This document shows positions 27,018-35,535 of a DNA stretch of 64,000 bases, piece after piece (the first letter of the stretch is position 1; each line of letters begins with the position of its first letter). The stretch spans positions 434,001 to 498,000 of the forward strand of contig NZ_CP172404.1 of assembly GCF_048213115.1 (NCBI RefSeq), written 5' to 3'. Under the pieces are notes generated by a model. That model saw only the letters and a list, made by a program, of their open reading frames with translations. It searched no databases and was not told the DNA's origin. The translations under genes were made by a program, and so were the position numbers. The stretch is from Niveibacterium terrae. GTDB lineage: Bacteria > Pseudomonadota > Gammaproteobacteria > Burkholderiales > Rhodocyclaceae.

Positions 27018-27577
27018 CAAGGGGCTCCCAGCGACCATTTTTCAATTCTGAGCCGAACGCTCAGCGAATCCTGACGGGCTTCGATCAGCGCCGGAAGCTG
27101 CGCACCTCCGGGGGCTTCGCCCCAGGCCTGGTAGGCGAGGTGCCAGCCCGAATCCTCGAAAGAGCTCAACGGTTGGTCCGTCGTTCCGGCTTCGCGCGAG
27201 GCTGGTCTGGCCCGCACCCAGTCGGCGAAACGGCGCAGCGGCAGAGGAATGCCGATCAGCCGGCGGGCGAGCTCGGCATCGTCGTCTTCCGCGATGTGGC
27301 GACCGTCGGCGAGGTCCGCCGTGCCCCCGCGCGGGTTCAGCGCGATCTCGGCGATCGTCTGGCCCAGCGCGGTCTCCAGGTGAGCGCGGTCCTCGCCTCC
27401 GGCGTGGGACCAGGAGATCCTCAGCACCTCGGCCTTGCCGCCCTGGCGCACGACGATGCGCCCGGTCAGTGCGAAGTCGCCGCTGTCGTGCAGCGTGAGC
27501 GGAGCGGGCGTGGGCAGGCTGGCGCAGGCCGTGAGGCACAGAGCGCCGGCGCAGCACAGGATACGGAGTGCTCTCAT
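27017..27577 (-). CDS. lolB: Outer-membrane lipoprotein receptor LolB
   Basis: Accepts lipoproteins from LolA and inserts them in the outer membrane. It has 186 aa. The signal peptide ends in a lipobox (LCLTAC, lipidated Cys near residue 18). The rest matches the LolB beta-barrel fold: FALTGRIVVRQGGKAEVLRISW, DLADGRHIAEDDDAE, and the DWVRARP region. Alignment by eye is moderate, but gene order (TPR-lolB-ispE) makes it firm. It overlaps the upstream TPR gene by 4 nt (ATGA) and ispE by 1 nt, so all three are one transcript. Confidence 0.88.
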   Translation of the reverse strand: MRALRILCCAGALCLTACASLPTPAPLTLHDSGDFALTGRIVVRQGGKAEVLRISWSHAGGEDRAHLETALGQTIAEIALNPRGGTADLADGRHIAEDDDAELARRLIGIPLPLRRFADWVRARPASREAGTTDQPLSSFEDSGWHLAYQAWGEAPGGAQLPALIEARQDSLSVRLRIEKWSLGAP

Positions 27578-29289
27578 CGTTCGAAACGCTTGATCGTGCG
27601 CGCCAACTCTGCGTTGTCCGGATGCTTGTGCAGCGCGTCTTGCCAGATGCGCTGCGCATCCTCCTTGCTGCCGCTGTGCCACAGCACTTCGCCGAGGTGG
27701 GCGGCGATTTCGGGATCCGGGCGCAGCGCGAAAGCGCGCCTGAGTTCGGTCAGCGCGGCGGCTAGATCGCCTTTCCGGTACAAGGCCCAGCCCAGGCTGT
27801 CGAGGATGAAGCCGTCTTCGGGCGAGAGCTCGTGCGCCTTGCGGATCAGGCTTAGCGCTTCATCCAGCCGCTCGTTGCGGTCGGCCAGCGAATAGCCCAG
27901 CGCGTTATAGGCCTGGGGGTCGTTCGGGCGGGCTGCGATCAGGTGGCGCAGCTCTTTCTCCATCACCTCGGGGCGGTCGGTCAGCTCGGCGAGCAGCGCG
28001 TGGTCGTAGAGCAGATCGAGATCGTCGGGCGTCTGGGCGAGCTGGGTGTCGAGCAGCGCGAAGGCCTCCTGGGGCTGGTTCATCTCGCGCAGGATCTGGG
28101 TCTCGGCGAGCAGGAAGGAGCGCGCTTCCTTGGGCGAGCTCTCGCGCAGACTCTTCAGCTCGGCGCGCGCACCGGCCAGATCGCCGCCCTTGGCCTGTAG
28201 CAGCGCGGCGCGCGCCTGGGCGGACGGGCGCTGGGCGCCGCCGACCTGGCGGTAGATCGCAATTGCGTCGGCTTCGCGCTTGCCGTCCTCGTAGATCTGC
28301 CCCAGCTGAATCCGGCTCGCATCGGCGTCGGCACCGCCTTGTTCGATGACTTTCTTCAGCAGCGGCTCGGCCTGGGCGCTCTTGTTGCTCTGGATCAGCA
28401 GCAGCGCGTGCATATAGGTGAGCTCAGGATCGTCGGGGTTCGCGGCGGCGAGCGCAGCGAATTCCCTGAGCGAGGCATCGAACTGCTTGTCGGTGGCCAG
28501 CAGGCCCGCATAGGCTTTGCGGGCCGCGCGGGCTTCGGGAGCGCGGGAGACGAAGCCGCGCAGGAAGGAGATCGCCTCCTTGGTCTTGCCCGCCTGCTGC
28601 AGCAGCTGGGTCTTGAGCAGCGCGGGCGCCTCCCAGTCGCGGCGAAGCTCCAGAGCCTTGTCCAGCTCGGTGAGCGCCGCTTCGCGCTCGCCCGCGTTGA
28701 AGGCGGCGTGAGCGCGCGCGAAATGGGCTTCCGGAGCCTTGGGATAAGCGGCGGTCAGACGATCGACGCTGCGGCGGACTTCGGCCTTGTCCGGGTAGCG
28801 GGCGAGGATGCGGTTCAGGTTCAGCAGCACCGCTTCAGGGCTCTTCCCGGCGCGCGCGAGCAGCCGCGCGAGCAGCGGTTCGACCTCATCGAGTTTGCCC
28901 ATCCCTCCGGCGAGCAGACCGGTCAGGATCTGGATCGCGTCCTCGGAGTCCGGGGCTTCGGAGGTCCACAGCCTGACCGCTTCGAGCGCCTCGCGCTGCT
29001 TGCGGGCGAACAGCGCGATCTCGGTTGCACGGCGGGCGATGCGCGGGTCGCGGGTCGTTCGGGCCAGATCCAGATAGTTTTTGACCGACAGGGCCAGATC
29101 GCCCCGCGCTCCGGCGATCTCGGCGAGCAGGAACTGCTGGAGGATTTGCGGAGTCAGCTCCTGCTTGGGCAGGGTCGGATCCTCGACCTTGACGGGCTCG
29201 TCCTCGTCGGCGAGGGTGGGCACGCTGGCGCCCAGCAGCCCGGCTCCGATCAGGCAGGCGAGAAGGCGGCGAATCGATGAGCGCGGCAT
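27574..29289 (-). CDS. Exported TPR-repeat protein upstream of lolB
   Basis: Tetratricopeptide-repeat protein of 571 aa, probably a periplasmic or envelope-associated scaffold. It has a signal peptide (RRLLACLIGAGLLGASVPTLA, cleavage near residue 27). TPR units run from about residue 55 to the C-terminus. The clearest are near ARPNDPQAYNALGYSLADR and SPEDGFILDSLGWALYRKGDLAAAL. The frame continues open far upstream across mutM and the dynamin gene, but that part is antisense shadow. The chosen Met has CGGAG as SD and faces mutM divergently. Such genes upstream of lolB are common in betaproteobacteria; their function is not established. Confidence 0.88.
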   Translation of the reverse strand: MPRSSIRRLLACLIGAGLLGASVPTLADEDEPVKVEDPTLPKQELTPQILQQFLLAEIAGARGDLALSVKNYLDLARTTRDPRIARRATEIALFARKQREALEAVRLWTSEAPDSEDAIQILTGLLAGGMGKLDEVEPLLARLLARAGKSPEAVLLNLNRILARYPDKAEVRRSVDRLTAAYPKAPEAHFARAHAAFNAGEREAALTELDKALELRRDWEAPALLKTQLLQQAGKTKEAISFLRGFVSRAPEARAARKAYAGLLATDKQFDASLREFAALAAANPDDPELTYMHALLLIQSNKSAQAEPLLKKVIEQGGADADASRIQLGQIYEDGKREADAIAIYRQVGGAQRPSAQARAALLQAKGGDLAGARAELKSLRESSPKEARSFLLAETQILREMNQPQEAFALLDTQLAQTPDDLDLLYDHALLAELTDRPEVMEKELRHLIAARPNDPQAYNALGYSLADRNERLDEALSLIRKAHELSPEDGFILDSLGWALYRKGDLAAALTELRRAFALRPDPEIAAHLGEVLWHSGSKEDAQRIWQDALHKHPDNAELARTIKRFER

Positions 29290-29376
29290 GGGGGAACTCC
29301 GGGAGGGATCCAGGTCAGAGACAGGCGAAGCTGGAAAGTGTTCAGCTTTGATCTTATCAGCTTGTAAGGATTTGCC

Positions 29377-30189
29377 ATGCCCGAGTTGCCTGAAGTGGAG
29401 AGTCTCAGGCTCAGCCTGGAACCCCGGCTCGAAGGCCGTTCGTTCGACCGGATCATCGTCCGTGAGCGGCGGCTTCGCCAGAGCGTTCCAGTATCGCTCG
29501 AGACGGAGTTGCCGGGTCGGCGCATCGATGCGATCGCGCGGCGCGGCAAGTATCTGCTGATCCACGCGGGAGCTGACACCCTGCTGATCCATCTGGGTAT
29601 GTCGGGCAGTCTGCGCTGGCAAGCTCTGGGATCGGCGCCGCGCCGTCATGATCATGTCGACTTCGTGCTCGGTGGCGAAGTGCTGCGTTACCACGACCCG
29701 AGGCGCTTCGGGCTGATCGCCTGGTGTCCGGGCACGGGGACGGATCACCCGCTGATCGCGTCGCTGGGACCCGAACCGCTGGAGCCGGGTTTCGACGGTG
29801 CGTGGCTCCACCGGATGAGCCGGGGGCGCAGGCTCGCGATCAAGGCCTTGCTGATGGATTCTCACTGGCTGGTCGGCGTCGGCAACATCTACGCATCCGA
29901 GAGCCTGTTCCGGGCCCGGATACGGCCGACGACTGTGGCCGGTCGGCTCTCGCTTGCGCGCTGCGCGCGGCTCGCCGAGGCGGTGCGCGACGTGCTCGCC
30001 GAGGCGATCGCGGCCGGAGGCAGCACTCTGCGCGACTATGTCGGCAGTGATGGCACTCCGGGTCACTTCCAGAAGGGCGCTTCGGTCTATGGCCGGGCCG
30101 GCGAGCCCTGCCGGGTCTGCGGGACGGCGATTCGGCAGATCCGCCTTGCCGGGCGGGCGAGCTATTGGTGCCCGCACTGCCAGCGCTGA
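29377..30189 (+). CDS. mutM: Formamidopyrimidine-DNA glycosylase (Fpg)
   Basis: Removes 8-oxoguanine and formamidopyrimidines from DNA and nicks the abasic site. It has 270 aa. The mature N-terminus PELPEVE carries the catalytic Pro and Glu. The conserved helix-two-turn-helix region has LLMDSHWLVGVGNIYASESLF. The C-terminal zinc finger is intact (CRVCGTAI...YWCPHCQ) with the catalytic Arg in RQIRLAGRASYWCP. It is divergent from the TPR gene with an 87-nt gap and stands as a single gene. Confidence 0.96.
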   Translation: MPELPEVESLRLSLEPRLEGRSFDRIIVRERRLRQSVPVSLETELPGRRIDAIARRGKYLLIHAGADTLLIHLGMSGSLRWQALGSAPRRHDHVDFVLGGEVLRYHDPRRFGLIAWCPGTGTDHPLIASLGPEPLEPGFDGAWLHRMSRGRRLAIKALLMDSHWLVGVGNIYASESLFRARIRPTTVAGRLSLARCARLAEAVRDVLAEAIAAGGSTLRDYVGSDGTPGHFQKGASVYGRAGEPCRVCGTAIRQIRLAGRASYWCPHCQR

Positions 30190-30336
30190 ATGACCGATCC
30201 TTGATCGGTGCGCGGCATATGTCCTTCCCCGAAGCAGGCCAAACGTGAAATAGTCACAAGTGCGAGCGGCTTGCTGCTGAATTCGGTATGCTAGCTGAGT
30301 GGAAATCCCTTTTGGGACAGGGTCGCGGGAGCACAG

Positions 30337-32298
30337 ATGAGTCTTACCGAGCAGTTTTCCGACTATTCCGCCTGGCGTGCCCGGGTCGGTCAAAGTATCA
30401 GCCAGCTCAAAACCTGGCTTGTCCGCAACGAGATCAGCGATGCCCAGTCCGATTTGCGGCTCGCTTATCTGCTCGACCGTCTCAAGGACGAAAAGCTGAC
30501 CGTCGCGTTCGCCGCCGAGTTCTCGCGCGGCAAGTCCGAGCTGATCAATGCGATCTTCTTCGCCGGCTATGGCGACCGGATCCTGCCCTCGTCGGTGGGG
30601 CGAACGACGATGTGCCCGACCGAGCTCGCCTGGGACGAAGGACAGCAGCCTTCGCTTCGCCTGCTGCCTATCGAGACGCGCGCCCGCGGTGCGAGCGTCC
30701 AGGAATTCAAACGCTTCGCCGAAGAGTGGGTGACGGTTGCGATCGACGTGCATTCGACCGAGAGCCTGCAACAGGCGATGGCGCGCGTCGGCGAAACCAA
30801 GAGGGTTCCGGCGGCGGAGGCTGAACGCCTGGGCTTCGCGATCGATCCGGAAGGCAAGCGCGGAACCCGGATCGACGAGGATGGCAAGGTCGAGATTGCC
30901 TGCTGGCGCCACGCCCAGGTCCAGTTCCCGCATCCTTTGCTCAGGCAAGGCCTCGTCGTGATCGACACCCCGGGGCTCAACGCGATCGGCTCCGAGCCCG
31001 AACTGACGCTGTCCCTGCTGCCCAACGCCCATGCCGTGCTGTTCATCCTCGGGATCGACACCGGCGTCACGCAGAGCGACCAGGCGGTCTGGCAGGAGCA
31101 CATCAACGTCGGCCGTGCCCAGCGGAGTGGGCAGATGGTCGTGCTGAACAAGATAGACAGCCTTTGGGACGGGATCCGCTCCGAGGGACAGATCGAAGCC
31201 GAGATCCGCGAGCAGAAGCGCTCGGTCGCGGCGACGCTGGGCGTTTCCGAAGCGCAGATCTACCCGGTTTCGGCGCAGAAGGCGCTGCTTGCGAAGCTCT
31301 CCTGCGATCCGGATCTGCTCGAACGCAGCCGCATCAATGTGCTCGAGGCCGCGCTGAGCACCGAGCTGCTGTCGACCCGCCAGGACATCGTGCGCGACAA
31401 CGCGAGCGCCGAAGCCGGCGAGATCGTCCGCCGTTCGCGCGAGCTGCTCGATGCGCGCCTCTCCGCGGTGCGCGAACAGATCGACGAACTCGCCGAGCTG
31501 CGCGGCAAGAACCGCAGCGTCATCGAATACATGATGCGCAAGGTCAAGGTCGAGAAGAACGAGTTCGAACAAGGCTTGCAGAAGTACCACGCCACGCGCA
31601 GCGTGTTCACGAACCTGTCGAACAACCTGTACAGCCACATCGGGCTCGATGCGCTGCGCTCCGAGACCCGGCGAACCCGCGATGCGATGCTCGATGCGAC
31701 TTTTTCGAGCGGCCTGCGCGATGCGATGGAGAGCTTCTTCGAGCGGCTGCGCGCCAATCTGCGCAAGTCCTCCGACGAAGTGACCGAGATCGTCCGGATG
31801 CTGGACATGATGTACAAGAAGTTCACGGTCGAACACGGCCTGAAGCTTGCTTCGCCGGAGAGCTTCTCGACGCTGCGCTACGAGAAGGACATCGAGCGCT
31901 TGCGTCAGGCATTCGACCAGCAGCTGAACACGGTCGGGTCAATGCTGCTGCACCGCAAGGCCACGCTGACCCAGCGCTTCTTCGATACGATCGCGCTGGA
32001 GGCGCGGCGCACTTTTGAGCTGGCCAACCGCGATGCGGACCAGTGGCTCCGCGCCGTGATGAGCCCGCTCGAGACCCAGGTCCGCGAGTATCAGTTGCAG
32101 CTCAAGCGCCGCCTGGAGAGCGTCAAGCGGATCCACGATGCGACCGGTACTCTGGAGGAGCGGATCCAGGAGCTCACGCAGACCGAGAAGGGTGTCGTTA
32201 GGCAGCTCGGCGAGCTTGCCCATATCGAGCGGGGGATGGCGGGCGCTCTGGGGCTCGCGAGCCTGACCCGGGACCGGGAGACGGCCCGGGCAGCCTGA
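30337..32298 (+). CDS. Dynamin-family GTPase
   Basis: Large GTPase of 653 aa, a bacterial dynamin-like protein that may remodel or patrol the inner membrane. G1 is AEFSRGKSEL (K66), with Ala where the first P-loop Gly normally stands. Switch I has GRTTMCPTEL. G3 is IDTPGLN (about 209-215) and G4 is NKID (271-274). The region from about residue 350 to the end is long, helical and coiled-coil-prone (RRSRELLDARLSAVREQIDEL; LERSRINVLEAALS), like dynamin stalks. No clear membrane helix is seen. SD GGGAG lies before the ATG. It is transcribed alone, with its own terminator. Confidence 0.85.
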   Translation: MSLTEQFSDYSAWRARVGQSISQLKTWLVRNEISDAQSDLRLAYLLDRLKDEKLTVAFAAEFSRGKSELINAIFFAGYGDRILPSSVGRTTMCPTELAWDEGQQPSLRLLPIETRARGASVQEFKRFAEEWVTVAIDVHSTESLQQAMARVGETKRVPAAEAERLGFAIDPEGKRGTRIDEDGKVEIACWRHAQVQFPHPLLRQGLVVIDTPGLNAIGSEPELTLSLLPNAHAVLFILGIDTGVTQSDQAVWQEHINVGRAQRSGQMVVLNKIDSLWDGIRSEGQIEAEIREQKRSVAATLGVSEAQIYPVSAQKALLAKLSCDPDLLERSRINVLEAALSTELLSTRQDIVRDNASAEAGEIVRRSRELLDARLSAVREQIDELAELRGKNRSVIEYMMRKVKVEKNEFEQGLQKYHATRSVFTNLSNNLYSHIGLDALRSETRRTRDAMLDATFSSGLRDAMESFFERLRANLRKSSDEVTEIVRMLDMMYKKFTVEHGLKLASPESFSTLRYEKDIERLRQAFDQQLNTVGSMLLHRKATLTQRFFDTIALEARRTFELANRDADQWLRAVMSPLETQVREYQLQLKRRLESVKRIHDATGTLEERIQELTQTEKGVVRQLGELAHIERGMAGALGLASLTRDRETARAA

Positions 32299-32310
32299 GG
32301 ACGGGCGACG

Positions 32311-32341
32311 AAAAAAAGGCGACCCGCGGGTCGCCTTTTTT
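32311..32341. terminator. Bidirectional rho-independent terminator
   Basis: AAAAAAA, stem GGCGACCC/GGGTCGCC, then TTTTTT. It ends both the dynamin gene and the convergent ferredoxin-coaD-rsmD run. Confidence 0.85.
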
Positions 32342-32355
32342 GTCGCAGTGGGGGC

Positions 32356-32610
32356 TCAGCCCTTCTGCGCGGTCAGCTTCAGGAACTTCGCCATCAGCTG
32401 ATCCTTGTTCTCGACGCGATCCGGGTTGGTCGCGATGCAGTCGACCGGGCAGACCTGCTGGCACTGAGGTTCTTCGTAGTGACCGACGCACTCGGTGCAC
32501 TTGTCCGGATCGATCTCGTAGGTCTCTGCGCCTTGCGAGATCGCGCCGTTCGGGCACTCGGGCTCGCAGACATCGCAGTTGATGCATTCATCGCTGATTA
32601 TCAAAGCCAT
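32356..32610 (-). CDS. 2[4Fe-4S] ferredoxin (YfhL/Fdx type)
   Basis: Electron carrier of 84 aa. The first cluster motif is CINCDVCEPECP and the second is CTECVGHYEEPQCQQVCP, where the insertion between the second and third cysteines is typical of the YfhL/Alvin-type ferredoxins. The Met at 32610 has GAGGAAA as SD. It is the last gene after rsmD-coaD on the minus strand, 11 nt after coaD, a common neighbourhood in proteobacteria. Partners are unknown. Confidence 0.93.
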   Translation of the reverse strand: MALIISDECINCDVCEPECPNGAISQGAETYEIDPDKCTECVGHYEEPQCQQVCPVDCIATNPDRVENKDQLMAKFLKLTAQKG

Positions 32611-32621
32611 GGTTTTCCTCT

Positions 32622-33116
32622 TTACTGTGTTTTCTGCCTGAGCTTGTCATGCAGTCGGGTTTGCACGGGGGGCTGGACGAATTGGCTGACATCGCCTCCG
32701 AGCAGCGCGATCTCCCGCACCATTGTCGCGGACAGGAAGGTGAATTCATCTCCGGGCGTCAGGAATACGGTTTCGATCTCCGGATACAGGCGTCGGTTCA
32801 TTCCTGCCATCTGGAATTCGTATTCGAAGTCCGAGACGGCGCGCAGGCCGCGCACGACGATCCGGGCGTCGAGCTTCTTCAGAAAGTCGAGCAGCAGGCC
32901 GTCGAAGCCTTCGACGGTCACGTTGGGCAGATCCGCCAGCACTTCGCGCGCCATATCGACGCGTTCGGCGAGGCTGAAGATCGGGCGCTTGCCGCGGCTG
33001 TCGGCGACGCCGATCACGAGCTGCGGAAACAGCCGTGCGGCGCGGCGAACCAGGTCTTCGTGGCCGCGGGTCAGCGGATCGAAAGTGCCGGGGTAGACCG
33101 CCACACCTTCCCTCAT
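32622..33116 (-). CDS. coaD: Phosphopantetheine adenylyltransferase
   Basis: Fourth-step enzyme of coenzyme A synthesis, 164 aa. The nucleotidyltransferase motif is in AVYPGTFDPLTRGHEDLVRRAA (TxGH-like, residues about 7-20). VVRGLRAVSDFEYEFQMAGMNRRL and the C-terminal ISS-like stretch FLSATMVREIALLGGDVSQFVQPPV are diagnostic. The start is the Met at 33116, overlapping the rsmD stop by 4 nt (ATGA). The frame is open further upstream but that part is rsmD antiframe. Confidence 0.96.
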   Translation of the reverse strand: MREGVAVYPGTFDPLTRGHEDLVRRAARLFPQLVIGVADSRGKRPIFSLAERVDMAREVLADLPNVTVEGFDGLLLDFLKKLDARIVVRGLRAVSDFEYEFQMAGMNRRLYPEIETVFLTPGDEFTFLSATMVREIALLGGDVSQFVQPPVQTRLHDKLRQKTQ

Positions 33117-33652
33117 ATCGAGTCTCCTCGGAACAGATGATAATGGACTTGGCCGGCGCACCCCTTCTTGACGGCTTTGAAGCCGGAAAATTCGGAGATC
33201 TCGTGTTCGGCTTCGACGTAGATCGCACCGCCCTCGGCGATCAGCCGGGGCAGCTCCTTCTCCAGCTTCGGCAGCCAGTCCATCCGGAAGGGCGGGTCGA
33301 GCAGGATCAGGTCGAAGCGCTCGCCGCACTTTGCGAGAAAGCGCAGCGCATCGCCGCGCACGCAGTGCAGCGCCGTTCCGCCCAGAAGTTCGGCATTCTG
33401 CCGCAATGCTGCAAAAACCTGAGGATTCTGCTCGAGCAGCGTCACGCGGGCGGCGCCGCGCGAAGCCGCTTCGAAACCCAGCGCACCGCTTCCTGCGAAC
33501 AGATCCAGGCAGTTCCAGCCTTGCAGATCCTGGCCCAGCCAGTTGAACAGGGTTTCCCGGACGCGGTCAGGAGTCGGCCTGAGGCCGGGAGCCTCGGTGA
33601 ATGTCAGGCGGCGTGAGCGCCATTGGCCGCCGACGATGCGCAGCTGGTTCAT
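33113..33652 (-). CDS. rsmD: 16S rRNA (guanine966-N2)-methyltransferase
   Basis: SAM-dependent methyltransferase that modifies G966 in the 30S subunit. It has 179 aa. It opens NQLRIVGGQWRSRRLTF and PTPDRVRETLFNWLG, both RsmD hallmarks. The SAM motif is LDLFAGSGALGFEAASRGA (about 49-67), and the catalytic motif DPPF sits in LILLDPPFRMD. Coupled to coaD by a 4-nt overlap. Divergent from ftsY, the classic arrangement. Confidence 0.95.
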   Translation of the reverse strand: MNQLRIVGGQWRSRRLTFTEAPGLRPTPDRVRETLFNWLGQDLQGWNCLDLFAGSGALGFEAASRGAARVTLLEQNPQVFAALRQNAELLGGTALHCVRGDALRFLAKCGERFDLILLDPPFRMDWLPKLEKELPRLIAEGGAIYVEAEHEISEFSGFKAVKKGCAGQVHYHLFRGDSI

Positions 33653-33817
33653 CGGGCGATCCCGGGTGTGACTGAGAAGGGGGAGAGAGGACTGGGCATC
33701 TGGTAGACTTCCAAGGAATTTTCCTCCCGCCGACAGCCTGTCAACGGGTGGCGCCGCATGATAGCGGCAGGCTGACCGTTGTGCACGCCCGGCAGCCACT
33801 TCGCCCCGGAATTTCCC

Positions 33818-34849
33818 ATGCTCAGTTTCTGGAAAAAAGACAAAAACGACGCCGAAGCCCAGGCCCAGGATACGCCCGCACCGGTCGAAGCGCCCAAGCT
33901 CTCGTGGATGGAGCGCCTGCGCAACGGGCTCTCGCGTACCCGGGCCCAGATCAATGCCGCGGGGTCGTCTCTGGGGGCAGGAGTCGGCGCGCTCGGCGAC
34001 CTCTTTTCGCGCCGCCGCATCGACGAGGATCTGCTCGAAGAACTCGAGACGACTCTGCTGACCGCCGACTGTGGTGTCGAAGCGACGACGTATCTGATCA
34101 CCGAGATCCGCAAGCGCTGGAAACGCGACCGGCTCGAGACCGGTGAAGAGCTGCGCGCGGTATTGAAGGAATTGCTGGCCGGCCTGCTCGCCCCGCTTCA
34201 GCAGTCCTTCGACCTCGATGCCCACCGCCCGACCATCATCATGCTTGCCGGCGTCAACGGTTCGGGCAAGACGACTTCGATCGGCAAGCTCGCCAAACGC
34301 TACCAGGCCGAAGGCAAGAGTGTACTGCTCGCGGCCGGCGACACCTTCCGCGCTGCGGCGCGCGAACAGCTCCAGGAGTGGGGGCGGCGCAACGATGTGA
34401 CTGTGATCGCCCAGGATGGCGGAGACCCGGCCGCGGTCGTCTTCGACGCGATTACCGCGGCGCGCGCCCGTGGGATAGACATCGTCCTCGCCGACACCGC
34501 GGGAAGGCTGCCGACCCAGCTCCATCTGATGGAGGAGATCGCGAAGGTGAGGCGGGTGATCCAGAAAGCCGATCCCAGCGGCCCCCATGAGGTGTTGCTG
34601 GTGCTCGACTCGAACATTGGCCAGAACGCTCTGGCCCAGTTGAAGGCTTTCGATGCCGCGATCGGAGTGACCGGTCTCGTCGTCACGAAGCTGGACGGAA
34701 CGGCCAAGGGCGGCGTGCTGGCGGCGATTGCCCGAACTCAGCCCAAGCCGATCCGCTACATCGGAGTCGGGGAGGGAATCGATGATCTCCAGCCCTTCGT
34801 GGCCAGCGATTTCGTCTCCGCGCTGTTCGACGACGCCAGCGCCAGCTGA
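33818..34849 (+). CDS. ftsY: Signal recognition particle receptor FtsY
   Basis: SRP-receptor GTPase docking ribosomes at the inner membrane, 343 aa. The start is the Met of MLSFWKKDKND. The acidic A-domain is short (about 30 residues). The N-domain starts near SWMERLRNGLSRTRAQI. GTPase motifs: G1 GVNGSGKTTSIGKLA (about 146-160), DTFRAAAREQL, G3 DTAGRLPTQ, G4 TKLDGTAKGG and the final FVASDFVSALF. ftsE follows after a 32-nt gap, so they are one operon ftsY-ftsE-ftsX. Confidence 0.96.
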   Translation: MLSFWKKDKNDAEAQAQDTPAPVEAPKLSWMERLRNGLSRTRAQINAAGSSLGAGVGALGDLFSRRRIDEDLLEELETTLLTADCGVEATTYLITEIRKRWKRDRLETGEELRAVLKELLAGLLAPLQQSFDLDAHRPTIIMLAGVNGSGKTTSIGKLAKRYQAEGKSVLLAAGDTFRAAAREQLQEWGRRNDVTVIAQDGGDPAAVVFDAITAARARGIDIVLADTAGRLPTQLHLMEEIAKVRRVIQKADPSGPHEVLLVLDSNIGQNALAQLKAFDAAIGVTGLVVTKLDGTAKGGVLAAIARTQPKPIRYIGVGEGIDDLQPFVASDFVSALFDDASAS

Positions 34850-34881
34850 GCGCGCGTCATGTCAGGGAAGGATGGGTCGGC

Positions 34882-35535
34882 GTGATCCGTTTTGAAAGTG
34901 TCAGCAAGCGTTATCCGGGCGGGATGGATGGCCTCATCGAGGTCAGTTTCGAGATACGCGACGGGGAACTGGTCGTGCTGCGTGGCCACTCCGGGGCGGG
35001 CAAGAGCACTCTGCTGCGCCTGATTTCGGCCGTCGAGCGTCCGACCGGGGGCAGGGTGCTGGTCAATGATCTCGATGTCGGCAGGCTGAGGCCCGCCGCG
35101 ATTCCGTATCTGCGCCGCAGCCTCGGACTCGTGACCCAGGACAGCCGGCTTCTGCTCGACCGAACCGTGTTCGACAATGTGATGCTGCCGCTGGTGATCG
35201 CGGGCCTGCCCCGGCGCGAAGCCGAGCGCCGCGCCACGACCGCGCTGGAACGCGTCGGACTCGCGCAGCACGCCCAGGCGATGCCGGTCACTCTGTCCGG
35301 TGGTGAGCAGCAGCGCGCCGCGATCGCTCGGGCGATCGTCAACCGTCCGGCCATCCTGATCGCAGATGAACCGACCGCGAACCTCGATGCCGACTACGCG
35401 GAAGAGATCGCGGCGCTGTTCCGCTCCTTCAACGAGGCTGGAGTCACCGTGATCGTCGCGACCCACGACGACCGGCTCTTCGCGGCGCGCACGCCGCGCC
35501 GGCTGGTGCTGTCCCACGGGAGGCTGCTGCCATGA
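34882..35535 (+). CDS. ftsE: Cell division ATP-binding protein FtsE
   Basis: ABC-type ATPase that with FtsX activates peptidoglycan hydrolases at the septum. It has 217 aa. GTG start at 34882 is supported by the family start MIRFESVSKRYPGG and an upstream AAGGATGG. Walker A is GHSGAGKSTLLRL, the signature LSGGEQQRAAIARAIV, Walker B LIADEPTANLD, the switch His in VATHDDRLF. It overlaps ftsX by 4 nt (ATGA). Confidence 0.96.
   Translation: MIRFESVSKRYPGGMDGLIEVSFEIRDGELVVLRGHSGAGKSTLLRLISAVERPTGGRVLVNDLDVGRLRPAAIPYLRRSLGLVTQDSRLLLDRTVFDNVMLPLVIAGLPRREAERRATTALERVGLAQHAQAMPVTLSGGEQQRAAIARAIVNRPAILIADEPTANLDADYAEEIAALFRSFNEAGVTVIVATHDDRLFAARTPRRLVLSHGRLLP

Noticed and set aside
29290..31836. Apparent long upstream extension of the TPR gene to 1420 codons
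   Set aside because: The extension is antisense to mutM and the dynamin gene; the signal-peptide Met at 29289 is the natural start.
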